Positions 36,341 to 48,500 of a stretch of DNA of 64,000 nt are shown one piece after another (position 1 is the stretch's first letter; the number at the start of each line of letters is the position of its first letter). The notes beneath the pieces are model-generated. The model did not search any database. It saw only the letters and a program-made list of their open reading frames with translations, and was not told where the DNA came from. The DNA comes from Saururus chinensis (lineage: Eukaryota; Streptophyta; Magnoliopsida; Piperales; Saururaceae). A program made the translations under genes and the position numbers. Location: positions 1,854,501-1,918,500 of the forward strand of contig CP141146.1 of the NCBI GenBank assembly GCA_035235625.1, written 5' to 3'.

Positions 36341-37402
36341 CGGCAGCAGCTTTCAAGCATCCCTGTAAGGACCCTCTTCTCTAAACCGGTTTTTGGTTTC
36401 CTTTAAATAAATAGTGTTTATGATGGTTTTAACCAAAATCAACTTTAATATTAGTGATTTTAAAACAAATGTGAATTTTTGGGATTTTTCTGAATTTTTA
36501 CTATTTTTTCCAAAAATTAGGGTTTTGGCGGGACCCCTGTGGGCCCCACCGTTGAAATTTCAGTTTTTGGGTCAAATAAACCCATATGTATACCTAAGGT
36601 TATACAAAAATTTTCAGAATTTTCTTAGGCTTAATTAGTGCTTAAATTTGTAAAATACCCATTTTTAGCCTACTTTTCCTATTTACACCCCATAACTTAC
36701 CCATACATACCCCAACCCTTACTATAAAAGGGCAAACCTGAGCCATTTCCATTTTTGGGAAATAGGCTGAGGAGGGAGGTCAGGCCTAATCCCTAATTAG
36801 GCCCGAATTAGAAGCTGTTTAAGGTAAGCCTACTCTAATTAAACACTAAACCCTAGTTTTCTTCTTAATCTCTTCTAAATCTACCATTTCCCCTTTGTTT
36901 CAATTCATTTTTGGACATCAAAAACTACTAATTTGTGTTTTACTACAAACCCTAACTTTCAAAATTCGATTTTTATTATCAACTAGCCCTAGATCTAAGT
37001 TTTAATTAGGGATTTCTTTGGTAAATTAATTTTTAATGGAGTTTAATTCAAACTCAATGTGTTTTTAAGGTTTTCAAGAAGGGTGACCTTCCAATCCGAG
37101 CTTAATCAAGTGCTAAGGTAATGGATCTTCAAAAATTCAGTTTATCCATGGTAAAACTCTTGATTTTTGGCTTATTTCGAATGGTGTTGCTTAATTTGGT
37201 GTGTTAATGGCATGATTAGAAAATAAAAATATTTAATCCCGATTTCTTAGGGTTTTATATTATTATAATATGGTTTAACATTCTGGAAGTCATGAAGGAC
37301 TTTTGATGATGATTAGGGTGTTAGATGTGGATTTGAAGTGTTATCAATGGTGTTTCGGTTTGGATTTGCGAAGGGAAGAAGATGGTTTAGTTCTGCCTTA
37401 TT

Positions 37403-37550
37403 GGCGTTCGATGGATTTGCAACACTGCCGGGATGACAGTTTTCCAGTTCAGTCAATCGAACGGCCTGCTAGGCGTTCGAACGGCCAAATTGTGAATGTC
37501 AAATTTTTACATTTAGCCGATCGAACGGCCTGAAGGGCGTTCGAACGGCT
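37403..37550. repeat. Palindromic box cassette in LTR C (GTTCGAAC type)
   Basis: Boxes GGCGTTCGATGG (decayed), CAATCGAACGGCC, GGCGTTCGAACGGCC, CGATCGAACGGCC and GGCGTTCGAACGGC, in the same arrangement as LTR B and with the same GGCCTG spacers. Confidence 0.88.
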
Positions 37551-38779
37551 ACACAGTAAAATTGTATGTTGTGCATATGATATTTATTTCTATGATTCCA
37601 CTTTAACTTGCCAATTTCATATGAATGTGGAGTGTTTTAAGCTATATTATGCTACTGGAAGGGCATGCTATTGAGGTTATGGAGTTGAGATATATGCTTA
37701 GAGATTTGTGGAATGACTTATGCTTTGTGGCATGATGTTGGAATTGTCATCTTGAAATTATGAATGGTTGATTTCCATTGATTAAGCATATTTTCAGTAG
37801 AACTACAACCTATTAATGGACTGATTTGTCATGATAGAATGTAGTTAGTTGATGTGTGGATGTTGGTGAATACCATGACTCAAGGATGAAATGAATGATC
37901 ATATATGCGTTTAACCTTTGTGGTTGAGTTTTGATTTGAGTTATGATTTCAACTATTCTTCTCCTATGATTTCCACTGGAATTCATGATTAAATGGTAAT
38001 TCACATGTGTAGCGTGGTAGTGAGTTTAATTTCAAACATGTTGGCATGCATTATGTGGAGTGCTTCTACTAGTTACACACACATGTGGGGGTTAAATGAT
38101 GACATTGAAGCTTGATATTGTGATTTGAATGATGCATTAGGGGCTGATGGGAGCACTTATCATGGATTAGGATTTATGTATGCCTTGCCCACGTATGTAC
38201 CATGCTGCATGCATCATGAAAATGAATTTCCAATTGAGGATTCATCGAGGTTAATCAAATTTGACCGATTGGATGCAATGTGGTGAAATTGTATGCCGGA
38301 TTGATCGATCGTGGATTAATCGTAAGTTGATTGGTCCGAAAGGATATGTTTTGATTTGAGTTCCTGTGTAGAACGAGTGCACTCCCCGGGTTGAGTCTAG
38401 TTGAATGGAATTATGTGGGGACGAGTTGTGTACTTGTCTTGCGGATTGTGAGAATGTTATTATGAATGTCATCTGGACCCTGAGAATCCAGTGTGGTATG
38501 CCATGTGCACCCGCTACCACGTGTTCTAGGGTTCTCTGTGTGAGAACTCGGGCTCTTCCCTCCGCAGGAGATGTCCCTGGGCAAACACCCCTGCTCTAGA
38601 TTCTCTGTGTGAGAATGGGACATCCTTGGCTAGGATCGTCTAGGGCGAGCAGCATTAGGGATTGACAACCCCGATCTTTCTTTAATTCTTGTGTAGAATT
38701 TTGGATCATGACACGCCTTCGTTGCCTTGTCTATGCTCCCGTCTGTGTGACACTAAATTTGTGATTATTCCTTGATGGA

Positions 38780-39005
38780 GAATGTTATGATATGATGCAT
38801 GATGGAATATGTATGTTAGAGATACATCCATGCAGGTTGTTAGGATATGATGCATGTGGGAATATGTATGTTAGAGATACATCCATGCAGGTTGTTATGA
38901 TATGATGGATGTGGGAATATGTATGTTAGAGATACATCCATGCTGGTTGATTTTGATGTGATGCATGATGGAATATGTATGTCAGAGATACATTTAATGC
39001 AGGGT
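38780..39005. repeat. Minisatellite in LTR C, four units
   Basis: Four units with the core ATGTATGTTAGAGATACATC; the last is altered (GTATGTCAGAGATACATTTA). This is the fewest units among the four family members. Confidence 0.92.
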
Positions 39006-40386
39006 GTTATGATGAGAATGAAATTACGTGGATTATGCACTATGATGCAGTGTTAGGTGATGTGTATGTGTGATCAGGAAATGATGCACCATGTAAATCT
39101 TTGATCTGAATGACTATATTGCTATGCTATTTTTGATGTTGCTAGTGATATTAAAAATCATTGCTAAGTTTGTTAAACTCACCCCTCTTTCTTGTGTTTT
39201 GTTGTGGGGCTGCGTGGTGCGACACGCAGACGGACAGGATCTCCTCTTTGAGGAAAGGTCGGAGATGGCTTGGATGTAATCATGGAGATCGTTGTGTGAC
39301 TTATCTTCTTTGGTTTTATGCTTTATGTTTAGAACCTTTGTGTAGGGTTCTTTGTTTTGGATTTATGTCACATTTTACAGTTGTGATGCTTATGACTTAT
39401 TTTGAGCTAGTGTGGGCTTTAGTTAACTAAGCATGTGGGTTTGAGATTAGTTGTTTACTTTGTGATAAGCAACACTCTTTCTTTCCTTCTTATTTACTCT
39501 TGCTCAAAGGATGGTGCGTACTCCGTATTTCTGTTAATCGCCCGTGGTTAGGGTTAAGTCTTTTGCTAAATCGTTTCTCAATTTTCCTTCATCGCCCCTG
39601 CGTGCTTGACCGTCCCTTGGACCGGGTTTGGCTCGGGTTGGGCATCGCCAGGGCGTGACAATCCCAGCCGCCGCATCCAAGGCCAGAACCGACACGCCCC
39701 TTCAAACATGGGTCCAGCCACCAGCGGTCGGCCGATGTCCGGCCGGTGACTGGCCTGCAGCAGTCAGAAAACAAAAACTATACAAAGTGAACAGTGATTG
39801 CAGAAATTACTATTCACATCATTAACAAAACGGTTTATATTTTAATAATAAAATATCACTAATCTGGATTCAAAATCCTACCTCGAAGGCTAAGTTGTCG
39901 TCGATCCATTGTCACCAATGCTTTGCCGGAGTCTCGCCGGAAAATTCCTTCATCTCCTTCACCGTCCAAAAACTCCTCTTCTATTAGCCCTAATTCGCCT
40001 TTTATAGGCATGGGATTAGGGCTCTTAATCCCATGATAAATTTGGCCAAAATCTCTTCAATTTAGCAACCAAATTGGGTCCCAAAACACACAAATTCGGA
40101 ATGCTAATTGATCGGGCCCATATGGTGACTTAAACGGATAATTCGCACGTTCAATTCGGTTAACGGGTCCTGCACGATATGTTCAACTTCAGACGGTCAT
40201 TTCTACCTCATATGGACTCCGATTCATGCGTTCTTGGTGGCAATTTGAAGCTCTTTCTGTCTATTTTCCATCAATATATACTTTAGCCACCATTTCCTAA
40301 TTGATGATTAAGTTATTCCTATCTACACCTTAATTTCTACGTGTACGACTTCAGGAATTTAGAAAATTCCCGGACGTTATAGGTGT

Positions 40387-41464
40387 ACCTTACCTTTAAA
40401 AAAGTTCATGACATTTAGTTTCTCTATGAAGGTTAAGGTGACGCCCCAGTGACATTCCCTTCCTTTTCGATGATGGAGGTTATTAATGGTAAGGAGCTTC
40501 AGTTGTCGGTAGTATGTGTACGACAATAAGAGTAAGTTATATGCATCAGATTTTGAGTAAGCCGTATGTGTAAGATTCAGAGTAAGTATAAATTAAGCTT
40601 CTAAGGAAGACGTAAGAGTACGTTTATTCATAAGAGTAAGATTGTATGAGTAAGGTCGTACAAGTAAGTTCGTATGAATAAGGTTATACGAGTATGAATA
40701 TGTTGTAAGTGTACGATTGTATGAGTAATTTGGTAAGACTCTAATTCAAAGTATAAGTGTAAGAGTATGACATAAGAGTAAGTGTAAGTTCAGCTAGTAC
40801 GATGATTTGTGTATGAGAACATAGTTATGTTTTATATTTTGTTTGCTTCATGTGTAGTTGTATGAATGCATCTATGTATGAACTTACAAAGTTCATTGAT
40901 TTATTTACCCTACTGGGTATTTTTCTACTGAGTATTAAAATACTCATTACCCTATTTTTAGCCCCGTAGTGCGGGAGGCTTGTGCAGATTGTATTAGAAA
41001 GCTCCTAAAGGGATGCTCGTTCTGCAATGGATTGTTTCCCCTTTGACTGAAGTATATCCTTGACTCAAAGTGAGTATATTTTTGTGCAACTATCTAATGT
41101 ATTGGGTGAGATGAGATTTAAAGTGTTTATATTTCTGGACTTGCAATTCGGATTAGACAATGGACTATTTATGAGACTTGTATTTAGGGATGCCTGGGAT
41201 ATATTTGTATTTAAAATCCATGATCAGGATAATTTATTTATACATTTATTTTCAAGTAGCGCCTGAGGATGTTTGGTTTGGCCGCACGATGTTTGATCGA
41301 ATGAGGAAAACTTTGGATGGGAAAATTGATGTTTAGTGTTTTAAATTATAAACTATTTTCACATATTTTATGTTTTTTCATTTTTTCTCAATTTACAGTT
41401 GTTATATTGCAAAAAAATTCCTTCAATTTTAAAGAAAATGTGAGGAAAAATCTCGGGTGTTACA
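40387..41464 (+). mobile_element. 3' part of an older LTR (LTR-F) that hosts the younger insertions
   Basis: Ends AATCTCGGGTGTTACA at 41464. It contains degenerate GTAAGAGTA-type short repeats (40540-40790), a perfect hairpin with arms GAGTATT and AATACTC (40930-40945) and then ACCC, the same position relative to the 3' end as the hairpin in LTRs A-D. The pieces at 29563-29932 and 25932-26107 probably belong to the same broken LTR, since A, B and E interrupt a continuous stretch. The left end was not found. Confidence 0.6.
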
Positions 41465-41525
41465 GTTACAGATCCTTCCTGGCTAAAACCATTGACGTCC
41501 TCATAGAATCTCGTACTTCCCCATT

Positions 41526-41771
41526 GCCCCGATTGAAAAGCTTGACCTCTTGTAGCCAACTTTTCCCATCACACTACAGCTAAGTGATAACCTTGTACTT
41601 TCCAGGTGCCCCGATTGAAAAGCTTGACCTCTCGTAGCTAACTCTTCCCATAACACCATGGCTAAGTGAAAATCTTGTACCTCCTAGGTGCCCCAATTGA
41701 AAAGCTTGACCTCTCATAGCCAACTCTTCTCATCGCGTCATGACTAAGTAATAAAACACTTTGGCCAAAGA
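41526..41771. repeat. 82-bp tandem repeat, three copies
   Basis: The motif CCCC(G/A)ATTGAAAAGCTTGACC recurs at 41526, 41608 and 41690, followed each time by CTCATAGC- or CTCGTAGC-like and CTTCCCAT-like words. The period is 82 bp. Confidence 0.9.
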
Positions 41772-41939
41772 TTCCTCTTTGTCCCACTTGACTACTCTAA
41801 TTAGAGAATTGATCCCCCAAGTGCGAGTCTCCTCAATGATCCGCATCAGCCCCCTTTTCTGAGGACTCCAACGCTTAAATGCACCCTGAACATTGCAAAG
41901 ACACCAACTGAACTAAGTCCTCATGATCTGACTCAGCTT

Positions 41940-42940
41940 GATCCTCTTCCACAACAACTATTGCATTCAACCTTTCTCTATTCAGACATTCCTTGGCACA
42001 GTGAGGCCCATTGATAGGAAACAACCACCACCTTTGTTCAACCTGCTTGGTTGTTCACTACCCTTGTCCTTGCCACCGTTACCACCCTTGCTTCCATTTG
42101 TGTTCGCTGACTTGTTGCCCTTCTTCCCATGCAATAAGTCATTTCTACTACGTAACTCGTTTTGCACGCATATTTGCAAGCCCGACATGAAGTATAACAA
42201 CTTGTCATCCTCTGACGTATCAGTCATTCCCAGCATAAGTGATTGAAAATCCTTCACATAGTCCTGAACTACCCCCGTATGCTTGAGCTTTCTCAATGCC
42301 TCTCATGAAAGCCAAGCCACATTTTTGGGAAGGAATTGCTACTTCAACTCCTTAAATGTGTGTCATGCTTTAATCCATGGCCGTCTCTCTGCTACATCAC
42401 CACCAAAACTTTGCATCCCCCTCAAGATACATCGTAACCATAGTGACTTTTTCCTCCTCTGGGGTATGGATCAGCCTAAAATAGATTTCCATGTCCCAAA
42501 GGTTGTTGTCAATCTCTTTGGCACCTCGCATTCCCGAGTACGTCTTCGGCTTAAACACCTTTGTCTTCTTCGTTGCTTGTTGAGATGTCCCTTCGCCCCC
42601 ATCTCGTAGAACGATGTTGATGATTGCCCTCTTCAGCATCAACACTTCATCCATCAACTCCTTGAATTTTGCCCCTACTTCATCCACAACTTGCTTTATG
42701 CGCTGCTTGAAGAAAGTCGTCGTTTCAGCCATCTCAGCGAACAATGTCATGATCCAAACTACCTCTTCAGCCGAACTACCTTTCGAAGACTCGACCAAAT
42801 GGGGAGTGACCTCTAGAATGGACACATGCTGGTGTAATGCCCCCCAAACGCTCCTGAATTTCACGCAGGGAAGTTTGGACTTAATCCAACGTGCCATTAC
42901 CCGTAGACATCTCATCCACCTTCTCCTCAAGCTTTGACAT
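41940..42940 (-). pseudogene. LTR-retrotransposon gag remnant
   Basis: Gag forms the particle that packages retrotransposon RNA. On the reverse strand, 42930-42397 has a coiled-coil-like region and then MTMYLEGDAKFWW in family order (capsid-like retrotransposon gag domain), stopped by TGA just after the Trp pair. A second open block at 42296-41982 contains KHTGVVQDYVKDFQSLML and FMSGLQ, then a basic Gly/Lys-rich stretch and a degraded zinc knuckle that keeps only its first Cys. A stop and a frame change separate the blocks and no protease or polymerase follows, so it is dead. Sequence type suggests Ty3 (Metaviridae-like) elements. Confidence 0.85.
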
Positions 42941-43089
42941 ATGAGTTTGAATTGAGCCTACCATCAACAAGCAGACTCTCCGCCTTCAGCAACCTGCTAA
43001 CTCTTAAGGACATCGACAAATCCTTAAGCTTTCTTGAATCGAGCCCGTCCAAGAGTTGCACCCTCTAGCACTTTTCCTCAGCTACTAAC

Positions 43090-43739
43090 TGTCACAAGGC
43101 CCAAAATTCACTATGATTTAACACGCCTTGTGCGGCCTAAATTCCCTCGGCAATCAGCAGCCTTCTCACTCTCTTCGTGCACACACGATCACAAGGAAAC
43201 ACATGCACGCTATAAAGAACAACAGAAGTGAAGAGAAAAAGGGCCTAGCCCAAAAACTTTTCCGCACTTGATGTTATACAAGCACTTAGTTCAAATCTTA
43301 GTGCCTAGACTCAAAACTCACTGGCTCTCATCATACAAGCTTACAATGTATTCCCCACCTTTTTATACCCGCTGGCTGCAGCCAAGCGGTAACAACATGA
43401 CCCTCATTACTTAGCCCACTATGTTGTCTATAACCATTCGTAACCACCTGCGGTTATGCACAAGAGCGTGCAACAACCACTCAGGTAGTGGGTAGCAACC
43501 GTCAGCCACTACTCCTATGTTCTACGTTATGATGCACTCGGGTCTTAGTGGGGATCGTGTTAATCGGTTATGCAACTGCCGACCTTGGCATGTCGCCCAT
43601 GTGCTAATGAGAAGGAGGAAACATGGCTATGCCCTTAGCATGCCCTCCACACACTCTCCATACCTCTACATGTGTGCTAGGCTGCTTCTGTCTTTCGCGC
43701 ATGAGCTCCTCCCATATACCACAATTCAAAGGTGTTACA
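43090..43739 (-). mobile_element. Probable LTR (650 bp) of the gag-bearing element
   Basis: Plus-strand limits are TGTCACAAGGCCC and CAAAGGTGTTACA, i.e. TG...CA. On the reverse strand TATAAAAAGG (43368-43377) lies about 362 nt from the LTR start, like other LTR promoters here. It lies directly upstream of the gag remnant in the same orientation, so it would be the 5' LTR. No tRNA primer-binding site is obvious next to it and no second LTR copy was found. Confidence 0.55.
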
Positions 43740-45541
43740 GAAGGTTATATAAGGCTTTGAGGTATCTACAAGTATAGTTTTCCTTAAAAATTATGTGTCT
43801 CCTTTAAATAAATCCAAGTTGCTCATGGACTAAACCATAAACTTCCTCCTAGGATACAATGATTTTGAGAACTTATAACCATCAAAGTTGTAGAATTGTC
43901 CCAAACTCTTTTTGACATAAAAAAATATGGCTGAAGTTTGATTTGAGAAAAAAATAAATAAAGTAGGATTTGTTTCTTGGAAAACAAAACACAAGAGTGA
44001 GAGAGAACAACACACGAGGGGTAAGGAAATCGGTGTAGTGCAAGTGAACTTGCAATGGAACATTGTGCTCCAAATGCCTGAGCTTGAGTCTATATTTATA
44101 GAGGGTGCAAGGTGAAGAGACGTGTCCCTTCATGAAAAAGTGCCTAATCACATCACAAGGGAAGCAACCACTCTCAAGAGTTGCCACTCAAACTTAAAGG
44201 AGGCAACCTTTTAAAAAGGAAAAAAATATTTATATTCCATTTTCTTTCCATAAAAAAATTGCTCTAACCTTTAATAGAACTGAGAAAAATAGATCTCCCT
44301 ATTGTCAAGTGTGACCCACATTTTTTTTGTCCAATCAAAGGCTTTAGCATAGAGAAAATGAAGTATGAATATCAACATCCTTTCACTAAGAGATGCAACT
44401 TAAATCTAAGTCCACACAAATCCTAAAAGGTGTAACCTTTCACAAAAAGTTATAACCTTTAGTAAGTTATAAAAGCCCTTTTATTGTTTTGAAAAACATT
44501 AGCAATGCCCTTCCCAAATTTGGCAAATGAGACACATAAGTTAAAGGGACTATTTATGATAAGTCCCATTTAGATAAGCTTGGGCTCACGTATGACTGTG
44601 TGAGCTTAGGCTCTACGAGCCATTAGATTTAAATCCGACAACTCATTTTACTTAGGAGGCATTTAAACCTTAAGTAACACAAGCCGTTAGATTTAGATCT
44701 GACGGCTCACAGAGCTTGGGCTCATGCAATTGTACATTAAATTATGATATGAAATTAACCTTGAGCTAGTCTTTGGAATTTGCTTCACCTTCTCTTTGCC
44801 CACTCATGCTTCTTATGCTGGCCAATCTAGCTACATTATTACTTGATTGTTTAGTGATAACCTTTGTTACCTATGTCAGTTTCAAGGCCTAATCTTCTAG
44901 TGAAACCCACAATATTTTCAATTTTAGTTTTAATGGATGGAGTGGCCCAGCTACTATCGGCCATTGAGAACTAACATTTGACATCTCATGTCTGTATGGC
45001 TTGGGCTACACATCCTTTCAACTTTCCTTATTCTTACTTATTAGTTGTTGTTGGCACGCTCATTAATTATGTTGATATTTCACTGCCCTGTGTTTAAAAG
45101 GCAATATCATGGATCTTTTGCAAACACGGGATGGGCTGGTTGACAAGCCTCTGTGTGAGTCCGTCCATGTCCGTGAACACCCCTATAATCACGATTATAA
45201 AAGCTTAAATTAAGGGGCTATTTGGGAGGAGAAATTAATTTCAAGGAGATTTCTCCTCTTTGAGGGTAATATACCACAAAAGGAGAAAAAATGATTTCTC
45301 CTCAACTACTATTTCTTAATGAGGAGAGTTGGTAAGAGAAAGCAATTTCCCCAAGCCCTTATGCCTTCAAATAGCCCTTAATAAAGATAGCAAGAAAAAA
45401 ACACTATTTAATTTCATTCAGTACCCATGTTTTCTTTTTGTCACTTCATCTACAGTACATACAAGTAGGTTGCAAAGAATATTTTACACTCACATCATAC
45501 AAGAAGAAGGATAGCAGATGGAATTTGCTCGAACATTATGA
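43740..45541. other. Intergenic region, possible small MITE
   Basis: No gene is supported. Between about 44570 and 44740, related palindromic words (GAGCCATTAGATTTAAATC and CCGTTAGATTTAGATCTGAC...GGCTC) and repeated GCTTGGGCTCA suggest a small inverted-repeat transposon remnant. The remainder is AT-rich and featureless. Confidence 0.4.
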
Positions 45542-48500
45542 TCAAGAATTGCTGCAAACAATACAAGCGAACACCCTGTTAGCAAGTGACTTTTTGGGCT
45601 TCTTCTTAGATGTCAAATTGGGAGCTCCCACCGAAATGACCTCCGAATCATCATGCCCATTCCTCTTACATTCCTCACAAGTCTCTAAGAAAGTCCGAAA
45701 GGCCTCTTTCACGTACTTGGCTGCATCTCCCACTGTCATGTTTTCCACCAGCTTGTGGGGGTATATCTCCTTCCTGTGGTCGCCATTCAGTGCAGCTCCC
45801 AGCTGCACCAGTTCCTCCTGAAATTCACTGAGTTTGGACTCCTCGTTCGCCTCACCAGGTCGCAATTTAATCGGCTCAGGCAAAGTGGCTGTGGCAATTT
45901 TTCCATAAACAATTTCATTAAGTAGTAATAGTAAATTAGTAATGGTAAAAAACGGACAGAAGAGAAGCTAAGCCACAATCTACTACCAGGGCAGTCTGTT
46001 CTGGGAGATTGGCGAGTAATGACAGACTCAAATGTGCCAGCCCACTCGTCTCTCTTTGTCAAAAACTCCTTGAGATGGAAAATCTTCTTAACTGTGGCTG
46101 GTATAGAGGAGTGTTCAAACTGGGACGTTGGGTAGGGTCCTGATGGCCCATGCACCACTGCAGTCAACCATCACATGTACATCAATCGTTACAAATTGAT
46201 CAAACGTGCACAATCAATCTAGATGGAGATTTGATTGATGCATTTTCTAGCTTTAATTATGTTTATTTACCAAGCAAAAAAAGTATTTATGAATTCTACA
46301 TGGAGATATAGAGGAGTAGACCTGTTCCTGGCTCAATCCAGGGAGAGATCATGATGGTGGGCACCCGGACGCCAAGGCGGTCGAACTGGAAATTGAACGG
46401 TGGCGGGCCAACGATGCCATCCGGGCTGGGGACTCCGGCCACGGGCGTGGGGACGTGGTCGTAGAAGCCACCGTGCTCGTCGTAGGTGATGATGAAGAGG
46501 ATCTCGTTCCACTGAGGGCTGGACCTCAGTGCCTCGTACACTTGCTTCACGAACTTCTGCCCCTCGGAGACGTCATGGGAGGGGTGGTCGTCGTTCCCCG
46601 GCAGTAGCTTGCCGTCGAAGTACCTCTGCTCCACCACCACGTAGTTGGGCAGATTCCCCTCCTCGCAGTGCCTCTTGAACGATAAATCAAAGTCATGAAA
46701 CTTGCTGATGTATTTCAGTTTCCTCAGGCTCCTGCCCATCGCCACACCACCGTTAGCTTACTCAATACTCAATAATGAGTCTCTTCGTTCTTGAACAAGA
46801 TACTGAATATCATGACAAATCAAACTCTTGAAACTCCATACTTCTTCCTACTCATTTGTATGTGTATAGCATGATTTAGTTACTAATAATTGCTTCAATG
46901 GTTGCAAAAGACCCATTGAAATCTGAAACATCTACATGAACTTTAAATTAGTACAATTAGTTACACAGATATGCATACTAAAATTATTAATTCTCTACTT
47001 AATACGGACTACAGAATAGAGAATCCCTGCATGTCCCATTGAAAGGTTTAATAAGCATTAACTGTCTTAGTCCTGAGCAGCGTAGATGAATACGAAATCC
47101 TTCATAAATACCAATTTCAGCCACTTTCAACTACTTCGAATGATAAGATTCTACGTACAACCCTAGTTCCTCATCATAGTAAAAAACGATTGATTAGTAA
47201 AGCTCCCTTATATATGAAGTTGCACCATCATAATGGTGGTTTACCTTTTCTTTATATTTTAATAAAAATTATTTATTACTAAAAAACAGTTGCACCACCA
47301 CAATTTCCTCTTAAACATGAGGACTCTCTCTGTCCCATATTAATAGTTTAATTTAGAAAATTAATCTTTTATTAAATAGTGAGATTCACAACTAGGAAAG
47401 TAGAAAATGATTTCTAAAAGGTACTCAACTATTTAAATTGAGCAAAATAAAGATATTACTATGTGATAAACTTTTTTTTACAAAATAGAGCTATTAATAT
47501 AAGATAGAGATATAGCTCATACCTAGGGTTATAAAACGTCGAATGAATTAGTTTTTAGTTATTTTGATTTTCTAATCTAGACTATTACAAGGGAATAAAT
47601 TTTATAAGTAATTTTAGTTTTCACGAGACATATTATCTATTTCTTCTAACAAAAAACATGAGATAATTATACTTAGAAAAAGTAAAAATAATATATTTAA
47701 TAAAAGAAGTTGAAATTTGGGAGACAAAATTAATATGTAAGTTCAAAGTATTTCTCGAGCCGAACCAAACACATGGAATTATATTTGAGCTAAACTTGAC
47801 CAATTTCAAGTTCAAAGTCCAATAGATTGCGAGCTGAGTTGAGTTTTCTTTTAACACACTCGTACCTGTAGAAGAGAGTGGCAGGAGGGAACTGAAAGTA
47901 TATGCCAAAGGAATAGCCGGCCTCATCCAAGGAGTCAAATATGGTCTTCTGAGGAGCTCCGGCTATAAGCTTGGCCATGTCATTGCTGGTCAACCCGTGG
48001 GAAGTGGCTGAGTGGACAAAGAGCCGGTTCGGCTGTGTCGATGCCGGCATCGACGCGAACCATCGGTCGCACACCGCAAACTCTGCCACCAGCTTCCGGT
48101 AGACGGGCACGGCTTCCGGACGGAATCCGTTCATCACAGTTTCGGACATGCCCTTCTGCACGCTCTCCGCCTGCTGGGCGAAGCCATTCATCAACGGAAC
48201 CCTATTGGAGGAGGTCTGTTTGCCTCCACCAGCCTCGAACTTCTCTCCGAAGACCTGCTCGTAGATGGCCTGGATGGAGTGGCCGGGGTCCGGGTCCACA
48301 TACTCGGACCGGTCGCCGAAGTAGACACGCGCCGAACCGGGGTCGGAGGTGGAGACCGGGTTCCACTCCTGCCCCGTGACCCCGTCGATCTCCGGGTTGA
48401 GGGACTTCATCCAGCCCAGCATGTGGTCGAAGGACCGGTTCTCTTGCACCAGAACCACCACTGTCTTGATCGGAAACGGGCCCGGCGGCGGCGCTGCCAT
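45542..48500 (-). CDS. Non-specific phospholipase C, NPC3/4/5 type
   Basis: NPCs hydrolyse membrane glycerophospholipids such as phosphatidylcholine to diacylglycerol and a phospho-headgroup, in membrane remodelling during phosphate shortage and in root and stress signalling. Four exons, 48500-47866, 46731-46322, 46157-45987 and 45888-45542, join in frame to 520 residues (NPC4 is of similar size). Conserved catalytic blocks are ENRSFDH (20-26), TQPNR (155-159), NDDHPSHD (258-265) and DEHGGFYDH (296-304). The start is the ATG at 48500; the frame stays open to 48578 but has no ATG there. No signal peptide is visible, fitting the NPC3-5 group rather than NPC1, 2 or 6. The protein ends ...[11 protein letters not shown], with two Cys that could be lipid-modified. 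Introns are 1134, 164 and 98 bp, all GT-AG. Assignment to NPC3, 4 or 5 is not possible by eye. Confidence 0.95.
47323..47514. mobile_element. Stowaway-like MITE in intron 1 of the NPC gene
   Basis: Left end ACTCTCTCTGTCCCATATTA and right end GCTATTAATATAAGATAGAG are the same type as the 7-9 kb cluster. It sits in the 1134-bp first intron, away from both splice sites. Confidence 0.65.

Larger units (their letters stand above)
36359..39665 (+). mobile_element. Solo LTR C (3297 bp) nested in LTR E, target duplication ATCCC
   Basis: The LTR is 36364-39660 with ATCCC on both sides (36359-36363 and 39661-39665). Same family as A, B and D: begins TGTAAGGACCC, ends GGGCGTGACA, TATAAAAG at 36723-36730. 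Its boxes are of the GTTCGAAC type (37403-37550) and the minisatellite is short (four units). About 60 bp found near the start of A (the ATTATGGGTTACCGTGAG area) is missing, making this the shortest copy. Confidence 0.93.
33432..40386 (-). mobile_element. Solo LTR E (about 3.6 kb without insert), target duplication GGTGT, split by LTR C
   Basis: Outer limits 33437-40381. The plus-strand left end is TGTCACGGCCCAG and the right end CCCGGACGTTATA; GGTGT flanks it at 33432-33436 and 40382-40386. TATAAAAGG on the reverse strand (39998-40006), 375 bp from the right end, sets a reverse orientation. The right end should read ACA but reads ATA, as expected from C-to-T decay of a methylated cytosine. 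A (CCACAA)n tract lies near 33785-33815. The block at 33895-34000 matches LTR-H in opposite orientation. LTR C is inserted at 36364-39660. Confidence 0.85.
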
